Assembly (NCBI GenBank): GCA_008501635.1
Contig: QQUJ01000027.1
Span: forward strand, 1 to 64,000
Reading direction: 5' to 3'
DNA: 64,000 nucleotides
Source of the DNA: Pseudomonadota bacterium
Lineage (GTDB): Bacteria > Pseudomonadota > Gammaproteobacteria > QQUJ01
The translations under genes were made by a program, and so were the position numbers. The notes beneath the pieces were generated by a model. It saw only the letters and a program-made list of their open reading frames with translations, was not told where the DNA came from and did no database searches. Below, in pieces: positions 37,986 through 46,662 of the stretch. Position 1 is the first letter of the stretch; the number at the start of each line of letters is the position of its first letter.

Positions 37986-38051
37986 CAGACCGCCCTCACC
38001 GGCGGTGCCGGTTGTCCCACTGCCGGGTTGTTTCTCTTTATTTGTCATGAC

Positions 38052-38579
38052 CTATTTCCCCCCACTTTTAGCCTGATACGCCTTCGCCAATTCATTGACA
38101 TCAGTATTTCGGTGGCAACTGGCGCACGCCTGATCCAGATTTGTCAGCGGATTCGCCAGCATATTTGTATGGGCCAACGCCTCCTTCATCAGACGTGGAT
38201 TGCCCTGATGACATCCCGCACAAGAGTTGTTCACGCTGCGATGATCCGTGTGCCAGCGATCGGACTCGGCATCCATTCCCGGCGCCACCGCACGATTGCC
38301 GTTATGGCATTTGAAGCAGCTGGATGCGCCCAGCCCGCAGGCGTTGGCGGGCCGGATGATGTTGAACGTGACGCGATGATCACCGCGATCATCGTTAAGC
38401 GCCTCTGCGCCCCACCCCGGAGCAGCATGCTCAGCGGAACCCCCAACGGCCGCCTGCTGCGAGAGCGTCGATTCACCTTGCATGATGCCCGCCACCAAAG
38501 TGATGACCCCCAGCGCAAACACTCCAATCAGCATACGGCGCATCAGGTGCGTTACCCGCAAGAATCGGTTGATGGACAT
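38052..38579 (-). CDS. Membrane-anchored triheme c-type cytochrome
   Basis: 175-aa protein with one N-terminal membrane segment (about 14-32) and three CxxCH heme sites (CFKCH, CAGCH, CASCH) plus extra His residues for axial ligation, located in the periplasm. Closest in appearance to NrfB/cytochrome c3-like small multihemes. An additional Cys (NACGLG) precedes the first heme. Placed between the CxCG protein and the porin in the same operon. Confidence 0.85.
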   Translation of the reverse strand: MSINRFLRVTHLMRRMLIGVFALGVITLVAGIMQGESTLSQQAAVGGSAEHAAPGWGAEALNDDRGDHRVTFNIIRPANACGLGASSCFKCHNGNRAVAPGMDAESDRWHTDHRSVNNSCAGCHQGNPRLMKEALAHTNMLANPLTNLDQACASCHRNTDVNELAKAYQAKSGGK

Positions 38580-38608
38580 GCTTATCTTCTCCTCATTGTT
38601 GATGCAAA

Positions 38609-38893
38609 TCAGTCATGGCGATCCTGAGCATCGTCACTCGCCGGTGCTACGCGCATGCTTTCTTCAAGTCGGCGGCGCTCTGCTGCCTTTATGTCCTGTT
38701 CACTGATTCCGTTGACGCCGCACATGCAGACCGGGCCGCGTCGGTACTTGAGCCGCTGAGACGGCGTCGGTTTTCCGTCGACACCTGGTGCTACACTCTT
38801 CGCCTCCGCGCTATGCACAGCTGAAACCGGCGATACCCCCAGTGCCGAGAGATAGAGCAGCACGATCACCATCGGTCCCAAAATGCGTTGCAT
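38609..38893 (-). CDS. Small exported protein with a CMCG motif
   Basis: 94-aa predicted periplasmic protein: signal peptide (MQRILGPMVIVLLYLSALG, cleavage near VSA-V), then a short basic/polar segment with a CMCG motif (GPVCMCGVNG) and a helical C-terminus. I do not recognise it. The paired cysteines could hold a metal or a disulfide. The start is uncertain: GGAG lies too close to the ATG at 38893, and the frame is open upstream. Operon position is between penta- and triheme cytochromes. Confidence 0.55.
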   Translation of the reverse strand: MQRILGPMVIVLLYLSALGVSPVSAVHSAEAKSVAPGVDGKPTPSQRLKYRRGPVCMCGVNGISEQDIKAAERRRLEESMRVAPASDDAQDRHD

Positions 38894-39035
38894 GCTCCGG
38901 TTTCCGCAGATACTCCCCTCGAAAATATTAGGCATTTCGTGTGCCAACTTGCTTTTATTGCATGCAATCAGAAGGTTGTGGCTTATGCGGTGCTTCCCTG
39001 CTGATTGCATAGCCCGACGCACACATCTCGCAGAC

Positions 39036-40283
39036 TCAATTTGCAATCGCCTCCACCGCCTGACGTGCCATCACGATATCGAAACTGGCACCCTCGGCTG
39101 CGCTTAATGCGCTACGGATGGTTGCCTGTGTCGACGCCGGTACCTGTTCACCCTGTCCCAGCATGTAGCGAAATACCCGCGCATAGTGCTCGCGCGGATG
39201 GACCTTCAATCGCAGTTCCACCCATCCTGTCCAATCGGCAGGCAGCTCCAGCGGCGCTTCCAATGAAAACTGACCGCCGGACGGAATTCGTGTATCGAAT
39301 CGCTCCGTGGTTAGCTGCACATCGACGTGCCAGCCGATAACACCGCGTGTCAACTCGATGGGATCGTGATCGTGCGCCGCCACCAAATACAGAATGGCGG
39401 TCACCTTGGGCACCATGTAGGTCGGAAAATGGTGTCCCGCCCCCCTGTTAACGAGTGTCGCGCGCACGTATGCCACTCCAGAGCCCGATCGACGCACATC
39501 GAGGTCAACTTCCAAAGCCTGCCGTATCAGCGCTGGATCGTGAACGCCTCTCCAGAGATGGCGTCGTTCCGGCATATGACAGGATTGGCAGGTACGCCCC
39601 TCGCGCGCATGGGTGCTGGCACTCCACTGGGCATAAGTATCCTCGTGCAACTTGCCGTTCAAGCGCGGGCCGTCGTCGGGAAACTGGTGGCAGGTGGCAC
39701 AAAACAGACTATCCCTGAAAGCCGTGGCGCTCTCGAATCCTCCGTGGGGTGTTTCAGCACTCTGAATCCTCTCCTCCCCGGGTGGGGGGCCGTAACGGCG
39801 ATGCTTTCGCACATGACAGGCGGCACAGACCAGCCCCTGCTGCGCAAGATCCGCGGGCACATAGTCGGGGGGAGGTGCGGCCGGTGCGTTGGGCCAGTCC
39901 CGCGACCGAGCCACCAGGGCCTTCTGTTCGGCCAACGGAGCATGGCAACGCAGACAACGATTGGCTTCGGCGGGCGCCATCAGATCGAACTGCCACTGAA
40001 TTCCCGGTCCCATGGTTTGATGATGCAGGCTGGAGGACCAGTCGCGATATTGATCCGTGTGGCACTGGCCGCAATCGCCGGGGGCCAGGGAAGCCTCCAC
40101 GGGAGTGAATTCCGCCGGTGGATCACCCTGCGGCGCCAACGGATGCTGCCAGTGGGTATCCAGGAATTGTCGCACGCTGGACTGTGTGGTCCGCGATCGG
40201 GATGAATCGACCAGCAGCCAAACAGTCACGCCTACCACGACTGCCAACAATATGCCTGCCGCCAAGCGCTGCTCAATGCGCAT
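39036..40283 (-). CDS. Pentaheme c-type cytochrome, membrane-anchored
   Basis: 415-aa protein with an N-terminal membrane helix (about 8-26) and five CxxCH sites (CGQCH at about 71-75, CLRCH, CAACH, CATCH, CQSCH), all in the first 240 residues. A beta-rich C-terminal domain (about 250-400) has no heme sites. It resembles cytochrome c554-type or multiheme proteins involved in sulfur, nitrogen or metal redox, but the subgroup is not clear. The ATG at 40283 is backed by GGGAGG 5 bases upstream. First gene of the cytochrome/porin operon. Confidence 0.88.
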   Translation of the reverse strand: MRIEQRLAAGILLAVVVGVTVWLLVDSSRSRTTQSSVRQFLDTHWQHPLAPQGDPPAEFTPVEASLAPGDCGQCHTDQYRDWSSSLHHQTMGPGIQWQFDLMAPAEANRCLRCHAPLAEQKALVARSRDWPNAPAAPPPDYVPADLAQQGLVCAACHVRKHRRYGPPPGEERIQSAETPHGGFESATAFRDSLFCATCHQFPDDGPRLNGKLHEDTYAQWSASTHAREGRTCQSCHMPERRHLWRGVHDPALIRQALEVDLDVRRSGSGVAYVRATLVNRGAGHHFPTYMVPKVTAILYLVAAHDHDPIELTRGVIGWHVDVQLTTERFDTRIPSGGQFSLEAPLELPADWTGWVELRLKVHPREHYARVFRYMLGQGEQVPASTQATIRSALSAAEGASFDIVMARQAVEAIAN

Positions 40284-40427
40284 GGATGCCTCCCCGAGCA
40301 CTGGGCACCGACCAACCTGAAAAAACTTCATTGCGTGACATTGCCAGGCACCATCGGAAAATAGATCACCTCATTCTCACGTACAGCTATCGCAATGAAC
40401 AGTCATGCCCATCGGTAAAAAAAAAGA

Positions 40428-40455
40428 GCACGGCCCGCATCGCTGCGGGCCGTGC
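40428..40455 (-). terminator. Terminator of the rhodanese lipoprotein gene
   Basis: 12-bp perfect stem (40428-40439 with 40444-40455, GCACGGCCCGCA), 4-base loop, and a long T-run on the minus strand. It isolates the lipoprotein gene from the downstream cytochrome operon. Confidence 0.92.
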
Positions 40456-40475
40456 CCTCTGTTACCGACAGCGCC

Positions 40476-41915
40476 TCAACCGCCGCAGGGATTGGGCGGT
40501 AGGCCGCCTCCGCCGCCACTCCCGCTACCCCCACTCGAACCGCGTTTATAGTTCTTGTCGGCGAGAATTATGGCCTGGGCGTTGGTTGCATAGGGATCGT
40601 CAATGGTGCGTGGCGCAATGTTGTTCGGATCCGCCGCCTGGATAAAGAACGAGCGATCAACCGTATCTGTACGCCATTGCGAATCGGCTGGCAGGATGGG
40701 CATACCATCCCAGGCAACGATATTCGACATGGAGTTCCACTCCGTCATGGCGCCGTCGTAGAAGCGGGTGGGCAGCCCCAGGATCACACCGGTCGCTACG
40801 CCGGTGACCATGGCGCGGAAGGTGGTTTCACAGTAGGTGATGACGGTGTCACCCGACTGATAGGCGTTACCGGAACCAAGCAGACCGATGGCATCTACGA
40901 ACCCGTTGCCACCCCCATCGGTATCCCCATTCAGATAGTTCTGCAGATCCGCCTTGTCCTTGTAGCGATAACCCTCGGCCGCCACTAGCAGGTTGCTGTA
41001 ATCAAGCAACAATGCGCCGTTGGGGTGACCAGCCCGCGAACCGTTGTTCTGGAAACCGGTGCCGCCGTACTGGGCAGCATTACGCGCATCCCAGATGAAA
41101 ACCCCATCGTTGAGATTGTTTTGATCGATGGCTGTAGTCACCGCCATCACATCCTGCAGCGTGGCCTGCAGCGCAGTATTGTCCTGCGGCAACTGGCGTA
41201 CCGAGGCGGTTCCCGTGCCGGGCGCGGTATCCGCTGTGGCCGCAAAATCCCCGCCCACCATACCGCCGCTGGTAACCTGCCAGGCATTCGAACCGTTGAG
41301 CAGCGCCAAATGGTCCTTGGCCACGCCCCAGTAACGGAGCATGTACCAGCAGCGACCCTGTTGCATGGCAAGTGGGTTACTCCCGCCACCCATGGCGCAG
41401 ACGATCATGTCGCGCGTGGGATCGATGTTGTAAGTGGCCAGGAATGCATCCACGGTTGCGCCGTCCGGCACCATGCTCACCGTCGTGACCACGCCGTTGG
41501 AACGGGTCTGCACGAGCTCCGAGCTGGAGATCAGGTAGGTGTATACGTTCGGGTCACTGGAACTGATGTATTCATTGCCAGCTGCACCGGCGGCGAGCTG
41601 CAGGATCACCAGCTTCCCGGTAACACCTGCGGGACGCTCGGTAACCCAGTTGTCCTTCCAGCGCTTGAGCGTCGCACCCGTTATCAGGCCATTGAGATTG
41701 TTGTCATAATCGTCATCCGACACCTGCGCAATCTGTGCCGCGGTATTGATCTGTACTGCGACCGGATTGCCGCTGGCATCGGTAATGGCAAGCGCCAGCG
41801 TATCCTCGCTTCCCCCGCACCCGGCAAGACCGGCAGTCATCACCGCCGCCGTCAACAATCCCAACATCAAACGCAGCTGTCGGGTCGCCGCTATCCACCT
41901 GTTACTTGTTTGCAT
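40476..41915 (-). CDS. Tandem-rhodanese lipoprotein with C-terminal Gly-rich Cys arm
   Basis: 479-aa lipoprotein (lipobox LAGC, Cys33) with two rhodanese-like halves. The second has a CETTFRA active loop (C-x-T-x-x-R) and the first a CAMGGGSN loop. The protein ends with a Gly/Ser linker and a terminal proline-rich Pro-Cys-Gly-Gly, which looks like the GGCGG swinging arm of SoxY. I infer a sulfane-sulfur handling protein at the periplasmic face or outer membrane. Rhodanese-like lipoproteins occur next to porin/cytochrome conduits in Geobacter (ext clusters). Monocistronic, beside the cytochrome operon. Confidence 0.78.
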   Translation of the reverse strand: MQTSNRWIAATRQLRLMLGLLTAAVMTAGLAGCGGSEDTLALAITDASGNPVAVQINTAAQIAQVSDDDYDNNLNGLITGATLKRWKDNWVTERPAGVTGKLVILQLAAGAAGNEYISSSDPNVYTYLISSSELVQTRSNGVVTTVSMVPDGATVDAFLATYNIDPTRDMIVCAMGGGSNPLAMQQGRCWYMLRYWGVAKDHLALLNGSNAWQVTSGGMVGGDFAATADTAPGTGTASVRQLPQDNTALQATLQDVMAVTTAIDQNNLNDGVFIWDARNAAQYGGTGFQNNGSRAGHPNGALLLDYSNLLVAAEGYRYKDKADLQNYLNGDTDGGGNGFVDAIGLLGSGNAYQSGDTVITYCETTFRAMVTGVATGVILGLPTRFYDGAMTEWNSMSNIVAWDGMPILPADSQWRTDTVDRSFFIQAADPNNIAPRTIDDPYATNAQAIILADKNYKRGSSGGSGSGGGGGLPPNPCGG

Positions 41916-42170
41916 TGTTACTCTCCCCCTTCACCACAATCCACCATCGCCTAGATAGGCCCCTCGCAATTAGCACTACCTAAGGCATCATCAGCAATTC
42001 GCGTACCAGTACGCCCATGGGTCACTTTATTGCTTAAGCTACGGGCAGTTAGCTCCTCTTATCATCGATTGCACCGATCGCTGGACGATTGCAGGCTGTC
42101 ACTGGAACCCGCGTTATCGCCATTCTGCAATATCACGGTCGGTGCGAGCGGTGGTTGGCCATAGCCGCCA

Positions 42171-42371
42171 TCAGGGTTCCGGCTTGACTACAACGGGAAT
42201 CATCCCGTGCGCAAGGCGATCCAGCACCGCGTCGAAACTATCGTCGATGGTCAATTCCTCCACCGGTGCGCCTTGTTCGCGCAGAACGATCGCGGTCCGG
42301 CCCAATCCGGTGCCCGCCCCCGGGGCAATGCCCTCGGGATACAAAAACAAAACACACCTGGAGCGGTTCAT
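42171..42371 (-). CDS. Small hypothetical protein in the sulfur-carrier cluster
   Basis: 66-aa soluble protein (MNRSRCVLFLYPEGIAPG), unrecognised; alpha/beta pattern with a possible Cys6. Its start overlaps the end of the upstream DsrE-like gene (4 bases), so it belongs to the same operon and is the last gene of the TusA-YedE block. One of the two uncharacterised proteins of the YTD-type cluster is a plausible identity. Confidence 0.6.
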   Translation of the reverse strand: MNRSRCVLFLYPEGIAPGAGTGLGRTAIVLREQGAPVEELTIDDSFDAVLDRLAHGMIPVVVKPEP

Positions 42372-42628
42372 ACGACGAACACCACATCGGCGTCCTGAAT
42401 ACTCGCGGCGAGCTGTACCGCATCCTCGGTTGGCTCCAGGTAACTGATGGGCACTTCGGCGAAATCCAGCGATTCGAGCTGAATCTGTACCTCGTGCGAC
42501 TGATCAAGGGTGCCAAGTACAGCGACTTTCACCTCGTCGTCGAGCAGTGTCAGCCCGCTGGCCATGCGCAAGGCCTCCGTCTTGTTGTTCTGGGCGATCA
42601 CCAGCACGCTTTTTGCAGCTTCCGACAT
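42368..42628 (-). CDS. DsrE/DsrH-like small protein
   Basis: 86-aa soluble protein. The pattern NNKTEALRMASGLTLLDDEVKVAVLG matches the nucleotide-fold-like core of DsrE/F/H sulfur-relay proteins, but no Cys is present, so it cannot itself carry persulfide and may be a structural or regulatory partner. It overlaps the next gene by 4 bases and follows the 103-aa DsrE-like gene by 19 bp. Confidence 0.62.
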   Translation of the reverse strand: MSEAAKSVLVIAQNNKTEALRMASGLTLLDDEVKVAVLGTLDQSHEVQIQLESLDFAEVPISYLEPTEDAVQLAASIQDADVVFVV

Positions 42629-42647
42629 GCAAATCTCCCGCAGATCG

Positions 42648-42959
42648 TTAAAACACCAGCACCCGTTCGCTCTTCTTTACCAGTTCGGCATTCTGATACT
42701 GGCCACCCACCACGATCCGATCCTCGAGCAGATCACTGGCGATACCGACATCGCCCAGTCGTTCCAAACTCAGTTCGCAGACCGCCACCCATGTGTCGGT
42801 GGATCGAATGAAATCGGCGAAGCTCGAAACGCCCAGCAGCTTCGCTCCTTTGTCTGTCAGAAAACAACGCACCTCCCAACCGCGCGCGGCGGCAGCGCGA
42901 AGCAGCCCTTCGGCCTGCCGTCCGTAGCGATCATCGGTAACGACTATCCCCAGCCTCAC
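42648..42959 (-). CDS. DsrE-like sulfur carrier
   Basis: 103-aa protein, MRLGIVVTDDRYGRQAEGLL, with a conserved-looking Cys in WVAVCELSLERLG at the position of the persulfide Cys of DsrE-type sulfurtransferases, plus a second Cys (VRCFL). It probably hands sulfane sulfur between TusA-like partners in the cytoplasm. It begins 4 bases after the upstream TusA-like gene. Part of the YTD-like block. Confidence 0.72.
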   Translation of the reverse strand: MRLGIVVTDDRYGRQAEGLLRAAAARGWEVRCFLTDKGAKLLGVSSFADFIRSTDTWVAVCELSLERLGDVGIASDLLEDRIVVGGQYQNAELVKKSERVLVF

Positions 42960-42963
42960 CGCA

Positions 42964-43215
42964 TCATCCCTTGCGAATCTTCCAGGTGAAGGTGCCGCCG
43001 CTATCGTCGCGTTCGATCAAATCGTTGCCCTCGGATTCACACATGGAAATGATCGATTCGCCAGACGACGGATTGTCAAAAATCAGCGTAAGCACGTCGC
43101 CAGATTGCATCTTCTGCATCGCCTTCTTGGTGTACATTTGCGGGTGAGGACAGACATAGCTGCACACATCGAGTAGAAATTCCCCATCACTGACCCGTTC
43201 GAACTTCACCGCCAT
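42964..43215 (-). CDS. TusA-family sulfurtransferase (second copy)
   Basis: 83-aa TusA fold with the active-site motif Cys-Pro-x-Pro (VCPHPQMYTKKAM) following an additional Cys (CSYVC), and the typical NPSSGESI and C-terminal beta strand. Transfers persulfide sulfur to acceptor proteins. It differs from E. coli TusA in having an acidic C-terminus. Operon: downstream of yedE, upstream of the DsrE-like genes. Confidence 0.85.
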   Translation of the reverse strand: MAVKFERVSDGEFLLDVCSYVCPHPQMYTKKAMQKMQSGDVLTLIFDNPSSGESIISMCESEGNDLIERDDSGGTFTWKIRKG

Positions 43216-43433
43216 CTTTCATCTCCTGCTTGATCTGTAGGAAACCCGAAATTGATGCCCACCGACTTTGCTGGCCCCGCTATCGCGCTCCAAACAAATA
43301 CGGAGTTTCCGCGGCACAGGGAGTGCCCACATTTACCAACAACCCTGAATCATCGGCATATAAAAAGTGAAAATCACACTTTTCGTTTTTCGTGACATGA
43401 ACAAGCCTGGGACGGACTCATTCAGACCTTCCC

Positions 43434-44909
43434 TTAAAGGGCAAAATCATCCTGACGGCTTGCGCGCCAGTCGATCCACCAGCTGAACAGTTTCACCCCC
43501 AAATAACCCCCAAGCACCATGCCGACAAGAAAGACCCAGCCACTCAAATCACCGTTGGTGACGGTGGCGAAGAACGCACCGATGTTGCAGCCCATGCCGA
43601 TACGCGCCCCGAGCCCCATTAAAAAACCGCCGGCGATTGCCAGTACCGCCGTCTCCATATTGGGCATCTTCCACTTGAATTCGCCCTTGATGTTCGCCAA
43701 TACCGCGGCGCCCAGAATGATGCCGATCGACATGAAGCCGGGGGCGTTGATCAGCGGATTGGGGAGGCCGTTATCCAAACCGAAAAATACGTTGTCGGTC
43801 ATGTTGATGCCCACGCGCTCCAGCACCCAGCCGCCCCATTGGGCTTCCTGTGTGGTGATGTACCAGTATCCGGGATCGAACACGGTGTCCTGAATGGATA
43901 GTCCTTTGCTAATCCCCATATTTGCCAGCAGTTCACCGAAATTGAACACCTGATAGTGATCACGCAACGCGCCCGTCACCCACATCTGCATCCCGGCAAA
44001 AACACCCAGACCCAAACCGGCGATGGCGGTATTTTTCGATGAGGTAAACATGGCCCAGATGCCACGCACGTGATCGTGGAGAGTCGGCTGCTCGATGCGC
44101 TGGCGGCGCATATAACCCCTACGATAATTGGCCACATAGAGGAAAAGCAGAATCAGCAGCGTCGGCACAATCGCGCCGAGCAGCATATTACCCACCAAAA
44201 CGCCGTACGCCCCGTCACCGATGCCGAGCCGATCGGCCAACGTCGCACCCTTCAGGTCCCATATATATCCGGCGATAAACTGATCGAACCAGCCCTCAGT
44301 GACGCTCAACGATTCCGGCATCCCTTTGGCTGCCGCCGATTCGGTCCACGCAGCCGGTACCAGACGATCCAGCCAGCCACCCGTTGCTACGATGACGGCC
44401 TGAGAGAATGAGATGGAGACCAGCACCAGCATCGATCCGACATTTCCCTCACCGCTCTTGTAGAGCGAGCTGGAGGCGCAGCCTCCCGTAAAGACGATAC
44501 CGAAGCCGAATATCAGACCGCCGATGACTACATGCCACCCAATCGGATGGGGATGAAATGTCGAAAATCCAGCGATGCTCACCGCAGCCGAGGTCATCGA
44601 GTAGAGCACCACCGCGATCATTACTCCCACGGCCATGCGCGGTACGCCGACCGCGAACAGATCACGCACCGCCGAGGCCATGCAGAAGCGCCCGTACTGC
44701 AGCAGCAGACCGTAGATCAAGCCGAACCAGACATAGGCCAGCAGATAGACGAAACGGGCATCCCGCGCCAGAGCGTAAAGGGAGCCAAGTATGATCATCA
44801 CTACAATTGCCACGGCGTAGATCGCGCCTTTACGCCCCATCCAACCGCTTTCGGTATTCGGCGCACTCAGTTCGACGGCTTCGATATTCTTGCTCATTTC
44901 TCCACTCAT
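43434..44909 (-). CDS. yedE: YeeE/YedE-family (TsuA-like) thiosulfate or sulfur transporter
   Basis: 491-aa integral membrane protein with about 11-12 helices, the sulfur transport family of TsuA/YeeE. Conserved cysteines occur in the expected positions: QYGRFCMASAV, FTGGCASSSLYKSGEG and RIGMGCNIGAFF, which relay thiosulfate through persulfide-like contacts in TsuA. Import of thiosulfate or another sulfur compound into the cytoplasm is likely. It lies between two TusA-family genes in one orientation. GGAG precedes the ATG. Confidence 0.88.
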   Translation of the reverse strand: MSGEMSKNIEAVELSAPNTESGWMGRKGAIYAVAIVVMIILGSLYALARDARFVYLLAYVWFGLIYGLLLQYGRFCMASAVRDLFAVGVPRMAVGVMIAVVLYSMTSAAVSIAGFSTFHPHPIGWHVVIGGLIFGFGIVFTGGCASSSLYKSGEGNVGSMLVLVSISFSQAVIVATGGWLDRLVPAAWTESAAAKGMPESLSVTEGWFDQFIAGYIWDLKGATLADRLGIGDGAYGVLVGNMLLGAIVPTLLILLFLYVANYRRGYMRRQRIEQPTLHDHVRGIWAMFTSSKNTAIAGLGLGVFAGMQMWVTGALRDHYQVFNFGELLANMGISKGLSIQDTVFDPGYWYITTQEAQWGGWVLERVGINMTDNVFFGLDNGLPNPLINAPGFMSIGIILGAAVLANIKGEFKWKMPNMETAVLAIAGGFLMGLGARIGMGCNIGAFFATVTNGDLSGWVFLVGMVLGGYLGVKLFSWWIDWRASRQDDFAL

Positions 44910-44972
44910 TAAATGTCACTGCGATGTCGTTGCAATCGCGATGCAGCGTTGTAACCGGTGCCGACCCTGTAT

Positions 44973-45299
44973 CTACAATCCCTTGCGCACATAGATACGC
45001 CAGCCACCGTCCCCTTTTATCGTCGCCAAATGCGTGCTGTACAAAACGAGCATCATGGCGGGAATGGCCTCCACCGAGGCCGGATTGTCGGAGAGCAATT
45101 CCATGATCTCCCCCTCCCGCATCTGCTCCAGCGTCTTCATGGTCAGCAGCTGCGGCCTCGGGCAACTGTCACCGGTACAATCGATGCTGCGCGAGACCGT
45201 AATCGAACCGAGGCCAGGTAACTCGATATCTCGCGTCACAACAGGAGCCGGTGGCACCGGGTCCCTTTTACGAAAACGCCTCAGCCAGGAAACTCTCAT
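44973..45299 (-). CDS. TusA-family sulfurtransferase (first copy, N-terminal extension)
   Basis: 108-aa protein: a basic 20-residue N-terminal extension followed by a TusA domain with SCPRPQLLTMKTLEQM (Cys-Pro-x-Pro) and SDNPASVEAIP. AAGGAGG lies just before the ATG at 45299 and rules out the longer frame to 45359. It is first gene of the TusA-YedE-TusA-DsrE block and may accept sulfur from imported thiosulfate. Confidence 0.85.
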   Translation of the reverse strand: MRVSWLRRFRKRDPVPPAPVVTRDIELPGLGSITVSRSIDCTGDSCPRPQLLTMKTLEQMREGEIMELLSDNPASVEAIPAMMLVLYSTHLATIKGDGGWRIYVRKGL

Positions 45300-46167
45300 G
45301 GGATCTGTACCTCCTTCGAGTACGGATACCACGAGGACTGCATTCGCAGCCAGTCTCAATGCCCCGCTTGCTCCAGGAATGACGGTACAGCCCGCTCAAT
45401 TGGCAACCTCCGACCTCTCGGGCGACCATCCCCCCGCGCTCCCGAGCCGCATTGCCAGCGGGTGGTTCCCCTGCACTGGCAGCGATTCGCCGCACTGTCC
45501 GGCAACTACTATGCAGTCAACATGCCAGAATGGTATTGCTTTATAGAACAACAAGTTACCGCAATCAAGAATCCGTACTTGGGGGACAAATTGCAATCGC
45601 TTAGAGCTCGATCCAAGGTGCGGGATTTTTTGCAATCTCATGAGGAGCGGTACCGGCTCCCGCTGAAACTCCGCGGCATACCCCAACGGACTGCATTGTC
45701 GCCTGCCGAGAACGGTTACCGCAGGTGTACCACCGCGTGATGGCGATCGATCAGCTGAATTCTGGGAGGATATGCTCGTGGCAACACGACCGGAGACATC
45801 GACAGCGTATCGAGCATCCGATAAAACGGCGCTCGCACGCCTGCGAGGCAGGCACCCGCAGATGGATTCGGGACCGAGTAGCGGTGTTGGGGCCGGACAA
45901 CTCTATGCGGAGTCTAGGAGTTGCCTTGTGAGGCACAGCGTGGCGCCCTGAACAATTTCAGGGCTGGTATTGGCACTATGCCGTCGGTCTGCAGCGTTGC
46001 CCGCGAAGACTACCAGGAACCGCAGAGGCGTTCGACAACCAGCGGCCGCAAGAGACAAAACTATTGCACAAACCCGACCCTTGCTGACGAGGCTGCTCTA
46101 TGTTTGCATGGAATGTGAAGTGGTGACTGCAGCCTCATCTTCGATGCAAGGGTCTTTGGATTGATCT
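45300..46167. other. Long region without a supported gene (868 bp)
   Basis: Between the end of the sox operon and the first TusA gene. Several short frames exist but none has a ribosome site plus a protein-like sequence. There is a small hairpin (GCCTGC-GAG-GCAGGC at 45839-45853). It may hold the TusA operon promoter on the minus strand or the remnant of a deleted gene. Confidence 0.5.
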
Positions 46168-46647
46168 TTATTGCTGCGCCATGCCTGGTGCCTCGCGATC
46201 GATCTGGTAGATGGCGTGGCAGGCGACACAAAACTGTGCAAGTTCCGCCATCTGACCCACGGTATGACCAATGTCGCTCATCGCCTCGGCGTCGAGGGCG
46301 ATGGTGTCGAAGGTGACATGGACCTTGCCCGCCAGAGTTTTGAAGGTATCGGGCAACTTCGCAACGACAACGGGAGGAACTTCATTGGCCGCACCGCTAC
46401 CCATGCGCTGGGCGGCTATGGCCACCTGCTGCATATCATCCTTTGCCAGCCCTTCCATGATCTGCTGCATCGCGACCACGAAGTTACGCATCTCGAGCAG
46501 CACCAGGTGGCGCTCATCGGGTGGCAGACGCAGCATCTCGCGCGTGTCGGGATCGCCGCCACCCGTGTTGCCGCCGGCAGCCATGCCCGCACTCGCCGCG
46601 CTCAGCACCACCACCGCCACTATCGCTTTCAACCGCTTATGAATCAT
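46168..46647 (-). CDS. Cytochrome c'-like monoheme protein of the sox operon
   Basis: 159-aa predicted periplasmic protein with a signal peptide (to about residue 24, GMAAG) and one CxxCH (CVACH) near the C-terminus (about residue 145), preceded by mostly helical sequence, the layout of cytochrome c' four-helix proteins. It ends the porin-soxXAYZ operon, 15 bases after soxZ. Role in the Sox pathway is unknown; electron acceptor or gas-ligand sensor are options. Confidence 0.75.
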   Translation of the reverse strand: MIHKRLKAIVAVVVLSAASAGMAAGGNTGGGDPDTREMLRLPPDERHLVLLEMRNFVVAMQQIMEGLAKDDMQQVAIAAQRMGSGAANEVPPVVVAKLPDTFKTLAGKVHVTFDTIALDAEAMSDIGHTVGQMAELAQFCVACHAIYQIDREAPGMAQQ

Positions 46648-46662
46648 GCCCGTCTCTCCACC

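Noticed and set aside
40284-42170. Possible sigma54 -24/-12 promoters before the cytochrome operon and the rhodanese lipoprotein gene
   Set aside because: The best GG...GC pairs on the minus strand have 9 or 11 bases between instead of the required 10, so I did not list them.
45462-45931. Short plus-strand frames in the 868-bp gap
   Set aside because: No convincing ribosome site, no recognisable domain, and high Arg/His composition typical of shadow frames.
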